In this document: piece by piece, positions 41,288-52,834 of the stretch
Layout of the letters: the number at the start of each line of letters is the position of its first letter
Position numbering within the stretch: the stretch's first letter is position 1
DNA from: Halorubrum vacuolatum
Lineage (GTDB): Archaea; Halobacteriota; Halobacteria; Halobacteriales; Haloferacaceae
Direction: 5' to 3'
Assembly: GCF_900188065.1 (NCBI RefSeq)
Contig: NZ_FZNQ01000007.1
Coordinates: 1-64,000, forward strand
DNA length: 64,000 bases
The notes under the pieces: model-generated
The model's database searches: none
The model's input: only the letters and a program-made list of their open reading frames with translations
What the model was told of the DNA's origin: nothing
Made by a program: the position numbers and the translations under genes

Positions 41288-42489
41288 CGCTCCACCTCCT
41301 CGGTCGTCGCCGTGGGATCGGTCTCGTCCGTTTCTTCGGTCCCCTCGTCCGTTTCTTCGGTCCCCTCGTCCGTTTCTTCGGTCTCCTCCGCTTCGGCCCG
41401 CTCGCCCGTTCCGTCCGCCTCCCCTGCTTCGTCCCTTTCAGTCCCCTCGGGCTCCATCTCCGGCTCGTCGTCGTCACCTTCCGGCTCGTCGTCGGATGCC
41501 GACCTCGCTTCGTCGCCATCGGTGGGTGCTTCAGCGGTTTCCTCGTCGTCACCGTCGGTCCCCGGGCTCGCCGAGTCTCCCTCGGTGTACGCCAAGAAGA
41601 GGTCCTCGAGCGAGGCCTCCTCGGTGTGGAAGTCGGAGACGCCGACGCCGGCGTCCTCCAGCGCTCCGATAACGCGGGTCTTCGCGTCGTCCGCACAGTT
41701 CACCCTGATCCGACCGTCGCTCCCCTCGACACGGGTGACCTGAGAGACGCCTTCGAGCGCCCGCACGGATTCGAGGGCGGTCTCGTCGACGCCGGCCGTT
41801 TCGATGTCCAGGGTTTCCTCGCCGCCGACGGCGTCACGGAGGCCCTCGATGGAGTCCTCGGCGACGAGCGTCCCGTCGCGAAGGATGCCGACGCGGTCAC
41901 AGACCGCCTCGACCTGTCCGAGGACGTGCGAGGAGAAGAAGACGGTCGCGCCGCGGTCGGCCTCCGCACGGACGATGTCACGCATCTCCTTCGCGCCGGC
42001 GGGATCGAGCCCGGAGGAGGGCTCATCGAGGATGAGCAGCTCCGGCTCGCCGACGAGCGCCATCGCCAGCGCGAGTCGCTGGCACATCCCCTTCGAGTAG
42101 CCGCCCGCCTTTCGATCCCAGTCCTCCGGCGACAGCCCCACGCGTTCCAACAGCGCCTCGGGCTCCGCGTCGGCCTCCTTCGACTCGATGGCGAACTCGA
42201 CGTGTTTCCGGCCGCTGAGCCGGTCATAGACGCTAAACCCCTCGGGCAACACGCCGGTTCGTCGCCGGATATCGACGCTGTCGGCCGTGGCATCACGACC
42301 GAGTACGGTGACGGTTCCCGTCGTCGGCCGGACGAGGTCGAGCACCATGTTTATCGTCGTGGACTTTCCGGCCCCGTTCGGGCCGAGAAAGCCGTAGATC
42401 TCGCCCTCCTCGACGGCCAGATCGAGGTCGTCGACGGCCGTAACGTCCGCGAACTGCTTCGTGACGCCGTGCAGCTCGATGGCGGTCAT
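41284..42489 (-). CDS. ABC-2 type exporter, ATP-binding subunit with long acidic tail
   Basis: 401 residues. Walker A is GPNGAGKST, signature YSKGMCQRLALA, Walker B LLILDEPSSGLDP. The ATPase and accessory domains end at about residue 300 (SLEDLFLAYTEGD). The last 100 residues are almost only Glu, Asp, Thr and Ser with EETDEGT repeated; the paralogue at 11658-12575 lacks this tail. The tail is probably a disordered, salt-adapted extension that can change length by repeat slippage. Confidence 0.9.
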   Translation of the reverse strand: MTAIELHGVTKQFADVTAVDDLDLAVEEGEIYGFLGPNGAGKSTTINMVLDLVRPTTGTVTVLGRDATADSVDIRRRTGVLPEGFSVYDRLSGRKHVEFAIESKEADAEPEALLERVGLSPEDWDRKAGGYSKGMCQRLALAMALVGEPELLILDEPSSGLDPAGAKEMRDIVRAEADRGATVFFSSHVLGQVEAVCDRVGILRDGTLVAEDSIEGLRDAVGGEETLDIETAGVDETALESVRALEGVSQVTRVEGSDGRIRVNCADDAKTRVIGALEDAGVGVSDFHTEEASLEDLFLAYTEGDSASPGTDGDDEETAEAPTDGDEARSASDDEPEGDDDEPEMEPEGTERDEAGEADGTGERAEAEETEETDEGTEETDEGTEETDETDPTATTEEVER

Positions 42490-42574
42490 GCCCGCCGCTT
42501 CTCTCGGCGGGGGATAAAGGGTTACGTCTCGCTAGCAACCGGCTATCGCCGCACGCCGTCCGTGGCGTGCGAGC

Positions 42575-44770
<2,196 letters not shown>

Positions 44771-44816
44771 TCACGATCGTTCCCGTATCCGCCGCTCGCC
44801 ACGTCGCCTGCGAAAC

Positions 44817-44886
44817 CTATATATAGTCGTCTTTCATCCCGCGAAACGCGGGGCGAAGGCATCCACCGCTGCTCTTTCGCCCCACA
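44817..44886 (+). other. TATA element with two hairpins; possible small RNA or leader
   Basis: The 291-base gap between the divergent ligA and helicase genes holds CCTATATATAG (44817-44827), then CCCGCG-AAA-CGCGGG (44838-44852) and a longer stem GGGGCGAA...TTCGCCCC (about 44850-44884). They could form a structured RNA or a folded 5' leader. The TATA could serve either strand. Nothing else is seen in the gap. Confidence 0.3.
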
Positions 44887-45007
44887 TCGATCCGCCGAGC
44901 CACCGCGCTGGCATACGGTCCCGGTTCGTGAGGGGCCGTCCCGTCCGTCAGACCACTTTCACCGTGGTACCCCACCCCTTTTAGCGGAAGCCGCCGAACT
45001 GACCGCC

Positions 45008-47248
45008 GTGTCAGAGTCGTCGTTCCTGCGGTTCTTCCCGTACGAGGAACCGTATCCGAACCAGCGCGAGGCGATGGACAGGGTCGCCAACGCGCTCGCC
45101 CGGGGGCAGGACGTCCTCTTCGAGGGCGCCCCCGGCACGGGCAAGACCCTCTCGGCGCTCGTCCCCGCGCTCGAACACGCCCGCGAACACGACCGGACGG
45201 TCGTCATCACGACGAACGTCCACCAGCAGATGCGCCAGTTCGTCGAGGACGCCCGCGCGATCACGCGCACGGAGCCGATCCGGGCGGTCGTCTTCCGCGG
45301 CAAGGCGTCGATGTGCCACATCGACGTGGACTATCAGGAGTGTCAGACCCTCAGGGACACCACCCGCGAAGTCGCCGGTACCGAGCGTGACGTTCGCGAG
45401 CTTGAGGCCCGTCAACGCGAGCTGCTCGCGGCGAGCCGCGAGGGCGACGCGAGCGCGGCCGAGGCCCGCGAGGCGGTCATGGACGAGCTCGACGAGTTGG
45501 AGTCCTCGCTCGCGGAGTACGAGACGGCGAACGTCTGTGCGCACTATCGAAACAATCTGACGCGTGACACCGACGAGTTCTTCGGCTGGCTCTTCGAGGA
45601 CGTCCGAACCCCCGACGACGTCTACGCGTACGCCGACGAGCGGGAGCTCTGCGGCTATGAACTCTTAAAAGAGGGGATGGAGGGCGTGGATCTGGTCGTC
45701 TGTAACTACCACCACCTGCTCGACCCGACCATCCGCGAGCAGTTCTTCCGCTGGATCGACCGCGACCCCTCCGAGATAATCACCGTCTTCGACGAGGCAC
45801 ACAACGTCGAGGACGCCGCGCGGGATCACGCGACCCGGACGCTCACCGAGCGAACGCTCGATGCCGCCATCGAGGAGCTCACCGACAGCGATGACTCTCG
45901 GGCTGAACCGGCAGAAAACGTCATCAGGGCCTTCCGCGACGCGCTCGTGGAGACCTACGACGATGCGCTCGGCTTCGGCGCTCGCGAGGCCGTCGGCGAG
46001 AACTGGGAGGACGTCGCCATCGCCAACGAGGACCGCCGGGACGACCTCACGCTCTCGTTCCTCCGGGGGTACGAGGGCGCCGGCATCGACGTCGAAACGG
46101 AGCTCGCCATCCAACTCGGGCGGGCGCTCGACGAGGAGTACGAGCGGCGCTATCGTGACGGGGAGACGACGAGCCGCACGGAGTGTCGGACGCTGCAGGC
46201 CGCCCGGTTCATCTCCACGTGGATGTCGGAGGGGACGGCGCTCGGGCAGTACCCCGTCGTCTCCGTCCGTCGTGACGGCGGGACGGACGAGGTGTACGGC
46301 CGTGCCGAACTGTACACCTGTATTCCGCGGGAGGTGACGAGCGCGCTCTTCGAGGAGGTCGCCGCCTCCGTGCTGATGAGCGCCACGTTGCGTCCGTTCG
46401 ACGTTACCGCGGAGGTGCTCGGCTTGGAGAACGTCGCGACGTTGGCCTACGGAATGTCGTACCCGGCGGCGAACCGACGGACGTTCGCGGTCGACACGCC
46501 GCCGCTTTTCGCCTCCGCACGTAACGACCCCGAGACCCAGGGGACGGTCGCGACCCTGCTCCGGGATGCGATCCGGTTCACCCCGGGCAACACGCTCGTC
46601 TTTTTCCCCTCCTATGCGGAAGCCGAGCGCTATCACGAACGGCTCACCGGGATGGATCCGCCGGGCACGTCCTCGGCCGGCAGCGCCGCTGGAGCCACGA
46701 CCGACGCCGACCACACCCTCGCTGCGGCGGAACTCGGTCGACTCCTCCTCGATGGCTCGGGCGAGGACGAGGAACGGCTCCGCCGCGAGTTCGTCGAGCG
46801 CGACGACGCGGCGCTTTTCACCTCCCTGTGGGGCACGCTCGCGGAGGGGGTGAGCTTCGACGGCGACGACGCCCGAACGGTCGTCGTCGTCGGGGTTCCG
46901 TATCCACACCTCTCGGACCGGATGGAGGCGGTTCAGGACGCCTACGACCGCGCGTTCGCCGAACGTGATCGCGATCCCGGCTGGTCGTACGCGGTCGAGA
47001 TCCCGACGATCCGCAAGACACGACAGGCGCTCGGCCGCGTGATCCGGGGACCCGAGGACTTCGGCGTCCGTATCCTCGCGGACCGGCGCTACACGACCGC
47101 CGATATGGGGAAATACTCGGTTCGTGGCGCGTTTCCGCCCGAGGAGCGCGACGAGCTGATCGACGTCGACCCGGACAAGCTGAAGTTCGCGATGCTCAAC
47201 TTCTACGGCGACCACGACGCTTACGACGGGCCGCCACCGACCCCCTGA
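45008..47248 (+). CDS. XPD/DinG-family iron-sulfur DNA helicase
   Basis: 746 residues from a GTG (MSESSFLRFFPYEEPYPNQREAM). Walker A is GAPGTGKTLS and motif II is FDEAHN. Four cysteines between motifs Ia and II (SMCHIDVDYQEC, NVCAHY, ELCGYELL) form the Fe-S cluster site of XPD helicases. Motif VI is TRQALGRVIRGPEDFG. It unwinds DNA 5' to 3' in repair or transcription. A long upstream open frame is antisense shadow of ligA. Confidence 0.93.
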   Translation: MSESSFLRFFPYEEPYPNQREAMDRVANALARGQDVLFEGAPGTGKTLSALVPALEHAREHDRTVVITTNVHQQMRQFVEDARAITRTEPIRAVVFRGKASMCHIDVDYQECQTLRDTTREVAGTERDVRELEARQRELLAASREGDASAAEAREAVMDELDELESSLAEYETANVCAHYRNNLTRDTDEFFGWLFEDVRTPDDVYAYADERELCGYELLKEGMEGVDLVVCNYHHLLDPTIREQFFRWIDRDPSEIITVFDEAHNVEDAARDHATRTLTERTLDAAIEELTDSDDSRAEPAENVIRAFRDALVETYDDALGFGAREAVGENWEDVAIANEDRRDDLTLSFLRGYEGAGIDVETELAIQLGRALDEEYERRYRDGETTSRTECRTLQAARFISTWMSEGTALGQYPVVSVRRDGGTDEVYGRAELYTCIPREVTSALFEEVAASVLMSATLRPFDVTAEVLGLENVATLAYGMSYPAANRRTFAVDTPPLFASARNDPETQGTVATLLRDAIRFTPGNTLVFFPSYAEAERYHERLTGMDPPGTSSAGSAAGATTDADHTLAAAELGRLLLDGSGEDEERLRREFVERDDAALFTSLWGTLAEGVSFDGDDARTVVVVGVPYPHLSDRMEAVQDAYDRAFAERDRDPGWSYAVEIPTIRKTRQALGRVIRGPEDFGVRILADRRYTTADMGKYSVRGAFPPEERDELIDVDPDKLKFAMLNFYGDHDAYDGPPPTP

Positions 47249-47265
47249 GTTGCTCCCCCGATGGC

Positions 47266-47625
47266 TCAGGTCGGCCGGGTCGCCAACAGCAGCACGATCC
47301 CACCGAGCACCACGCCGAGAAGCACCGTGATCACGACGTGGATGGCCGTCATCGCCAGCGTCACGCGTCGGTCCCGCTCGTAGCTCCAGTGGAACATCGC
47401 GGCGTCGAGCGCGAGCGCGACCGGGACGGTCAGGAACGCCGGGAGCGAGAACGCGCCGCCGACGACGCCGACCACCGCGGGGAGCGGGCCGACGTAGAGC
47501 GCACGCCGGGGATCGACCGCTCCGAGGACGTTGCGCGCGGCGAGATGAGCGGTGATGGATAAAAAGATCGCAAAGAGCACGACCGTCCCGAGGACCTGGA
47601 CCGGCGAGACCGTCTGTAAGAGCAT
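47266..47625 (-). CDS. Four-helix membrane protein of unknown function
   Basis: 119 residues with about four hydrophobic segments, MLLQTVSPVQVLGTVVLFAIF... and a His/Trp turn (AAMFHWSYERDRRVTL). No family assigned. It converges on the helicase gene. Confidence 0.7.
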   Translation of the reverse strand: MLLQTVSPVQVLGTVVLFAIFLSITAHLAARNVLGAVDPRRALYVGPLPAVVGVVGGAFSLPAFLTVPVALALDAAMFHWSYERDRRVTLAMTAIHVVITVLLGVVLGGIVLLLATRPT

Positions 47626-47708
47626 AGCCGGTCTACGTGATCGTCGCTAAAAGTACCCTCGAAAGCGTGTGGAGCGGATAGCTGCTCACGGCCGTACGGC
47701 GGTCCGGG

Positions 47709-48269
47709 CTACCCGAGGAGCCCGAGCCCGCCGAGCTCCTCGACGATGTGATCGACGGCCGCCTCGGCGTCAGCCGGATCGGTGCCGCCGGTGATCACGA
47801 GCTTCCCGCTGCCGAAAAGCAGCGCGACCACCTCGGGTTCATCCAGTCGATAGACGAGCCCCGGGAACTGTTCGGGTTCGTATTCGATGTGTTCCAACCC
47901 GAGCCCGATCGCGATCGCGTTCAGGTTGAGGTCCTCGCCGAGGTCCGCGGAGGTGACGATGTTCTGGACGGTGATCTCGGGGTTATCCTCGACCGGTATC
48001 TGTAGCTCGCGGAGCTTCTCGAAGACGATATCGAGGCTCGCGTGGACCGCCGCCGTCGAGTTCGCCCCGGTACAGACGATCTTTCCGGAGCGGAAGATCA
48101 GTGCGGCCGATTTCGGGTCGGCGGTGCGGTAGACGAGACCGGGGAACTGTTCGGGATCGTAATCGGCGCCCTCCAGGTCCATCGCGACGCTCTGGAGGTC
48201 GAGCTCCTGTCCGATCCCGGTGGAGGCAACGACGTTTTCGATCGTAATCGAGTCCTTCGGATCGGCCAT
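47709..48269 (-). CDS. tbp: TATA-box-binding protein
   Basis: 186 residues from MADPKDSITIENVVAST. The two direct repeats of the TBP saddle are clear, each with a DxEQFPGLVYR core and a strand ending SGKIVCTG or SGKLVITG. It recruits TFB and RNA polymerase to promoters such as the leaderless ones described here. Haloarchaea often have several TBP genes. The acidic second half is typical. The ATG at 48269 is preferred to one seven codons upstream. Confidence 0.96.
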   Translation of the reverse strand: MADPKDSITIENVVASTGIGQELDLQSVAMDLEGADYDPEQFPGLVYRTADPKSAALIFRSGKIVCTGANSTAAVHASLDIVFEKLRELQIPVEDNPEITVQNIVTSADLGEDLNLNAIAIGLGLEHIEYEPEQFPGLVYRLDEPEVVALLFGSGKLVITGGTDPADAEAAVDHIVEELGGLGLLG

Positions 48270-48428
48270 CAGTGGATGTCCACTCACCACAATGAGTTAA
48301 AACGTTGGTGGGTATCGTGTGGGTGTCGGCGTCAGTGAGGACCCTTCGACGCTCCGGACCGTCACGCTCTTTTGCTCCGACGCTTCGGACCGTCACGCTC
48401 TTTTGATTCCTTCGCGCACGCTCAGAGC

Positions 48429-49463
48429 GTGTACTGGGTCGAGCTCGCGGGCGAGGCGGACGCCTTCGCCGCGGCGGAGGCGGCAACGGCGGCGACGGCG
48501 GTCGAGCTGCTCGCTCCGGGAATCGCCCGGGCGGGATCCATCGGCCCTCGCTTCGACCGGCTCGCGTACGCCCGCGGCGCTCACGAGGCGATCGGCCGGA
48601 CCGACGCCGACGTCGACGCGGCCGTCGCGCTCCTCCGTGCCGCCCCGATCGACCGATCGGGGACGGTCGCGGTTCGCGCCCGAAACGTACGCGGTACGGC
48701 GGACGTCTCGACGGCGGCCGCCGAGCGGGCGCTTGGTTCCGCCCTCGTCGACCGTGGTTTCGCGGTCGACCTCGACGACCCCGATCACGTCCTGCGCGCG
48801 CTCTTTGCGGCGGGTCGGCGGGCCGAACACGACGCGGTCGACGGCGCCGACGGCGAGGAGGCCTCCTGCTGTCTGCTCGGCTGGGTCGCGATCGAACCGG
48901 CCCGCGCGTTCGCGCCCCGGCCGACCGACCGGCCGTTCTTCCAGCCGGGAAGCATGGCCCCTGCGGACGCCCGTGCCTACGTGAACCTCGCGGGGGCCGG
49001 TCCCGGCCGAACGGTGCTTGACCCGATGTGTGGCACCGGCGGGTTACCCATCGAGGCCGCGCTCGTCGGAAGCGACGTCCTCGCGTTCGACGCCCAGTTC
49101 AAGATGGCACGCGGGTCACGGGCGAACCTGCGGGCGTGTCCCGGATCGGATACGGCGGTCACATGGCACGTCGCCCGGGGCGATGCGACCGCGCTCCCGC
49201 TTCCGGACGACGCCGTCGACGGCGTCGCCTTCGATGCGCCCTATGGACGGCAGTCGAAGGTCGCGCGCCACGAGCTCGTGGACCTCGTCGGGGGCGCGCT
49301 CGCGGAGGCGGCCCGGGTCGCGCCGCGGGCGGTCCTCGTCGCCGACCGCGACTGGCGGGGACCGGCACGCGACGCCGGCTGGCGCGTCCACGCCACCTTC
49401 GAACGGCGCGTTCATCGATCGCTGACGCGGTACGTGACGGTGCTTGAGCGCCCGGAAGGATGA
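48429..49463 (+). CDS. tRNA (guanine(10)-N2)-dimethyltransferase
   Basis: 344 residues from a GTG (MYWVELAGEADAFAAAEA). An N-terminal THUMP-type RNA-binding half is followed by a Rossmann methyltransferase: DPMCGTGGLPIEAALVGSDV (SAM motif), ARGDATALPLPDDAVD and the catalytic FDAPYGRQS in place of NPPYG. This architecture is that of archaeal Trm-G10 (TIGR01177), which modifies G10 of tRNA. Confidence 0.87.
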   Translation: MYWVELAGEADAFAAAEAATAATAVELLAPGIARAGSIGPRFDRLAYARGAHEAIGRTDADVDAAVALLRAAPIDRSGTVAVRARNVRGTADVSTAAAERALGSALVDRGFAVDLDDPDHVLRALFAAGRRAEHDAVDGADGEEASCCLLGWVAIEPARAFAPRPTDRPFFQPGSMAPADARAYVNLAGAGPGRTVLDPMCGTGGLPIEAALVGSDVLAFDAQFKMARGSRANLRACPGSDTAVTWHVARGDATALPLPDDAVDGVAFDAPYGRQSKVARHELVDLVGGALAEAARVAPRAVLVADRDWRGPARDAGWRVHATFERRVHRSLTRYVTVLERPEG

Positions 49464-49576
49464 GCGGTACCCGCCGACCGTTCCGTCCGCGTCCGATCCT
49501 CGATGTGTGACCGTCCCGGTAGTGAACGGCTCCCTCCCGTTCCGCGGTCCGTTCGCGCCGCTGCCGGTCGCTTTCA

Positions 49577-49593
49577 GTTCCGGTTCGGGGAAC
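49577..49593. promoter_or_regulatory. Inverted repeat upstream of orc1/cdc6
   Basis: GTTCC-GGTTCGG-GGAAC, perfect arms, ends 31 bases before the ATG at 49625. It could be an autoregulatory Orc-binding element; it lacks the G-tract of a full haloarchaeal ORB. Confidence 0.35.
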
Positions 49594-49624
49594 GGTTAAG
49601 TGCCCGGCGTGAAGTTGATTTCAT

Positions 49625-50749
49625 ATGACCGGGGACGCCGACGGCGACATGCTCTCGTGGGACGAGTCGGTGTTCCGCGACGAGTCGGTCTTCGAGATCG
49701 ATTACGTCCCGGAGACGTTTCGCCACCGCGAAACCCAACTCGAGAGCCTGAAGTACGCGCTCCGGCCGGCCGTCCGTGGCTCCCGGCCGCTGAACACGAT
49801 GGTCCGCGGCCCGCCGGGCACGGGCAAGACGACGGCGGTCCAGAAGCTGTTCTCGGAGCTTCGTACCCGCACGGAGGTCCGAACCGTTCACGTTAACTGT
49901 CAGGTCGACTCGACGCGGTATGCCGTCTTTTCACGCTTGTTCGAGGGCATATTCGATTACGAGCCGCCCTCGTCCGGCATCTCGTTTAAAAAGCTCTTCG
50001 GACAGATCACCGATCGGCTCGTCGACGACGACGAGGTGCTCGTCGTCGCGCTCGACGACGTGAACTACCTCTTTTATGAGAACGAGGCGTCCGACACCCT
50101 CTACTCGTTGTTGCGGGCCCACGAGGCACACGCCGGCGCGAAGATCGGCGTCATCATCGTCTCTTCGGACCTCTCGCTCGATGCGATCGACGAACTCGAC
50201 AGCCGCGTGCAGTCGGTCTTCCGGCCCGAGGAGGTCTACTTCCCGGTGTATGACGTCACGGAGATCTACGACATCCTTACCGAGCGGGCCGCCCGCGGCT
50301 TTCATGACGGCGTGATCGAGACGGCCGAGCTGGAGCTGGTCGCCGAGCTCACCGGCGAGAGCGGCGACCTCCGCGTGGGGATCGACCTGCTCCGGCGGGC
50401 GGGGCTCAACGCCGAGATGCGCGCCTCACGGACGGTCGCCGCCGAGGACGTCGAGTCCGCGTACGACAAATCGAAGTACGTCCACCTCTCGCGGTCGCTT
50501 CGGGGCCTTTCCGACTCCGAACGCGGGCTCGTTCGCGTCCTCGCGGAACACGACGGCGAACGGGCGGGAACGGTATATGAAGCGTTCCACGAGGAGACGG
50601 ATCTCGGCTACACCCGCTACTCGGAGATCATCAACAAACTCGATCGCCTCGGCGTGATCGAGACGGCCTACGCCGACGTCGAGGGTCGGGGCCGCTCGCG
50701 GGAACTCACGCTCGCGTACGACGCCGAGGCGATCCTCGATCGGCTCTGA
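49625..50749 (+). CDS. Orc1/Cdc6 replication initiator
   Basis: 374 residues. AAA+ ATPase with Walker A GPPGTGKTTAVQ, Walker B VVALDDVNYLF (Asp-Asp instead of Asp-Glu), sensor 1 SSD and sensor 2 GDLRVGIDLLRRAG, then a C-terminal winged helix (YEAFHEETDLGYTRYSEIINKLDRLG). Such proteins bind origins and load MCM. Haloarchaea have many paralogues, only some beside an origin. I see no clear pair of ORB sites here, so this need not mark an origin. Confidence 0.92.
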   Translation: MTGDADGDMLSWDESVFRDESVFEIDYVPETFRHRETQLESLKYALRPAVRGSRPLNTMVRGPPGTGKTTAVQKLFSELRTRTEVRTVHVNCQVDSTRYAVFSRLFEGIFDYEPPSSGISFKKLFGQITDRLVDDDEVLVVALDDVNYLFYENEASDTLYSLLRAHEAHAGAKIGVIIVSSDLSLDAIDELDSRVQSVFRPEEVYFPVYDVTEIYDILTERAARGFHDGVIETAELELVAELTGESGDLRVGIDLLRRAGLNAEMRASRTVAAEDVESAYDKSKYVHLSRSLRGLSDSERGLVRVLAEHDGERAGTVYEAFHEETDLGYTRYSEIINKLDRLGVIETAYADVEGRGRSRELTLAYDAEAILDRL

Positions 50750-50805
50750 GCACACCCGGTTGACGTGGCGACAGCTTTTCGATCCCGCCGCGCACACACC
50801 CGTGC

Positions 50806-51546
50806 ATGAAGACGAGCGGCGGCAGCGACGCGGCGAAGCGCCGGGCCGGGGAATCCGCAGCCGAGGCGGTTACCGATGGCGACGTCGTCGGCCTCGGTAC
50901 GGGCTCCACGGCGGCACACGCGATCCGGGCGATCGGCCGACGGGTGAACGCCGGGCTCGACGTTCGAGGCGTCCCCACCTCATTTGCGAGCCGTCGGCTC
51001 GCCCGTGAGCGTGGGATCCCGCTCGTTGATCTCGATGCAGTTTTTGATCCCGTGGCTTCGCGTGAGGCTCCTGCATCCGATGGGGGCACGGGGATCGACG
51101 TCGCCATCGACGGGGCCGATCAGATCGCCGACACGGCGATAATAAAGGGCGGGGGCGCCGCGCACGCCCGTGAGAAGGTCGTTGCCGCCGCCGCGGACCG
51201 CTTTCTCGTCGTCGTGGACCCGACGAAGGTGGTCGACGTCCTCGATCGATCGGTCCCGGTGGAAGTGCTTCCGGACGCCCGGGCGACGGTCGCTCGAACG
51301 ATCCGGCGGATCGGGGGCGAGCCGATCCTCCGGGAGGCGACCCGAAAGGACGGCCCCGTCGTCACCGATAACGGAAACCTCGTCCTCGACTGTGACTTCG
51401 GCGAGATCGATGATCCCGACCCGCTGGCGACCAGGCTCGCCTCGATCCCCGGTGTCCTCGAACACGGCCTCTTCGTCGGGCTCGCCAACGAGATCCACCT
51501 CGGAAACGACGAGGGCGTCGAGATTCGGGACTGCCCCTCGAGTTGA
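50806..51546 (+). CDS. rpiA: Ribose-5-phosphate isomerase A
   Basis: 246 residues with GLGTGSTAAHAI, IDGADQI, KGGGAAHAREK (catalytic region) and a C-terminal VLEHGLFVGLANEIHLG. It interconverts ribose 5-phosphate and ribulose 5-phosphate. It follows the Orc gene by about 55 bases and could be co-transcribed. Confidence 0.95.
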   Translation: MKTSGGSDAAKRRAGESAAEAVTDGDVVGLGTGSTAAHAIRAIGRRVNAGLDVRGVPTSFASRRLARERGIPLVDLDAVFDPVASREAPASDGGTGIDVAIDGADQIADTAIIKGGGAAHAREKVVAAAADRFLVVVDPTKVVDVLDRSVPVEVLPDARATVARTIRRIGGEPILREATRKDGPVVTDNGNLVLDCDFGEIDDPDPLATRLASIPGVLEHGLFVGLANEIHLGNDEGVEIRDCPSS

Positions 51547-51606
51547 GCAACGGCGTGGCCGCGGCTCGGCGGTCGGGGTGGAAATAAGAAACGGGGTTGC
51601 CCGGTT

Positions 51607-51774
51607 TTAGAGGTCGCGGGGCTGGACCGTCTTCCGGTCGTTAGCCTCGGCGCGTCGAGCGGCGTCCGCGAGGAGCTCGTCGACTTCTTCATCCAGCGCC
51701 TCGTAGAAGTCCGAGGCCACGTTCTTGTCGTCCAGCGCTTCCTTGACGGCCGCTTTGACAATGAGGTCTGCCAT
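51607..51774 (-). CDS. DUF1931/histone-fold-like small protein
   Basis: 55 residues, MADLIVKAAVKEALDDKNVA..., ending EANDRKTVQPRDL. The helix pattern and the closing KTVQPRDL (compare histone T-x-x-x-x-D ends) match DUF1931, a histone-fold family common in archaea. TATA element CTTATAAA (about 51799-51806) is 27 bases before the ATG at 51774, so the transcript is leaderless. It may bind DNA. Confidence 0.82.
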   Translation of the reverse strand: MADLIVKAAVKEALDDKNVASDFYEALDEEVDELLADAARRAEANDRKTVQPRDL

Positions 51775-52187
51775 GCGTTCTCGAGTACCCCTTCACAGTT
51801 TATAAGCGTTCCTGAATTCGCCCGCGAGGGACGCCGTACGACCGGTCTGCGCGGGGCGTGTTCGGCCTACATTTATAAACCTTGTGGGATTCGCTGGGGC
51901 ATCGAGAACCCGACTCGCCTCGTCGTCGGTTGCGATGTCGGGTCGGGGTCGACATACGGGGGCTCATCGGCGTGTCAGCGGCGGTTTCGAACGTGAATAG
52001 TTATATATACCTGTTCATACAGAAATCCGACAATTCCGCGATCACACGGTCGGTGCCGACGGCCCTCCACCGCCGATCAGCACGGTGGAGCGTTCGCGTA
52101 AAAACCCGCGCTCGCGGGCGGCGAGCAAGGGTATTTGTTTCTCGGACCCGTAGTGATGTTGCCGGCAGCGGTGGATGCCGGTCCAAC
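51775..52187. other. Gene-free stretch with two TATA-like elements
   Basis: About 410 bases without a convincing gene. A plus-strand TATA (TTTATAAA at about 51872-51879) points into GC-rich sequence, and a second AT element (AGTTATATATACC, about 52000-52012) lies upstream of the small zinc-protein gene. The first may drive a short RNA of about 100 bases; no strong structure is seen. Confidence 0.3.
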
Positions 52188-52340
52188 ATGCCAAGTTGCG
52201 ACCATTGCGGGTCGCACGTCTCGGATCGCTTCGCCCGCGTGTTCGCGGACGAGTTCGGGGCACTCAACGCCTGCCCCGCCTGTGCCGCGAACGCGGGTAT
52301 CGCCGAAGTGGCACGACAACGCGCCCGCAGCAGAAACTGA
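52188..52340 (+). CDS. 50-residue two-CxxC zinc protein (DUF7563 type)
   Basis: MPSCDHCGSHVSDRFARVFADEF..., then LNACPACAANAGIAE and a basic tail. Two CxxC pairs form a single zinc site. This small family is found across haloarchaea. The ATG was chosen because it begins right at the first CxxC. Confidence 0.75.
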   Translation: MPSCDHCGSHVSDRFARVFADEFGALNACPACAANAGIAEVARQRARSRN

Positions 52341-52502
52341 GCCGCCATGATCGGCGCCACACGATACGCCGGTGTCGATCGGCGCGGCAGGAACCGTCCC
52401 GGAACCGACCCACGTGCGGTCTCGTCGGCCGCGTCCGATGACGGCCGCCGGAGATGGTTCGCGTCCCGTACCGTTTTTATCGCCGGTTACGGATCCTCAA
52501 GC

Positions 52503-52808
52503 GTGCCCGACGCCCCGTCAGCCGATCCTGTCGTCCTCGGCGATCACGTCCACGACAGCGACGCCGACCACCATGTCTACATCGTCGAGTGCGCCGACGG
52601 CACGCTCTATACGGGATATACGACCGACGTTCGGCGGCGCGTCTCCGAGCACAACGACGGAACCGGGGCGAAATACACGCGCGGACGGACGCCGGTGCGG
52701 CTCCGCTACCTCGAATCGTACCGATCCCGGTCGGACGCGATGTCCCGAGAATACGCGATCAAGGCACTGACGCGGTCGGCGAAGCGGGCGTTGTTCGAGG
52801 ACATCTAA
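52503..52808 (+). CDS. GIY-YIG nuclease-domain protein (UPF0213 type)
   Basis: 101 residues from GTG 52503. The GIY-YIG core is VYIVECADGTLYTGYTTDVRRRVSEHN, with GAKYTRGR, LRYLES and a catalytic-type Glu in SREYAIKALTR. Single-domain members of this group (YhbQ-like) are putative DNA structure-specific nucleases. A TATA-like GTTTTTATC at about 52471-52479 fits a leaderless GTG start. Confidence 0.85.
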   Translation: MPDAPSADPVVLGDHVHDSDADHHVYIVECADGTLYTGYTTDVRRRVSEHNDGTGAKYTRGRTPVRLRYLESYRSRSDAMSREYAIKALTRSAKRALFEDI

Positions 52809-52834
52809 CGCGGAACCGCTCCGGATACCCGATC

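Noticed and set aside
45665-47215. 516-codon minus-strand open frame
   Set aside because: Antisense to the XPD-like helicase, which has all its motifs; no family features in the shadow.
49464-49624. Replication origin beside orc1/cdc6
   Set aside because: Only one inverted repeat is seen, with no pair of ORB elements and no AT-rich unwinding stretch.
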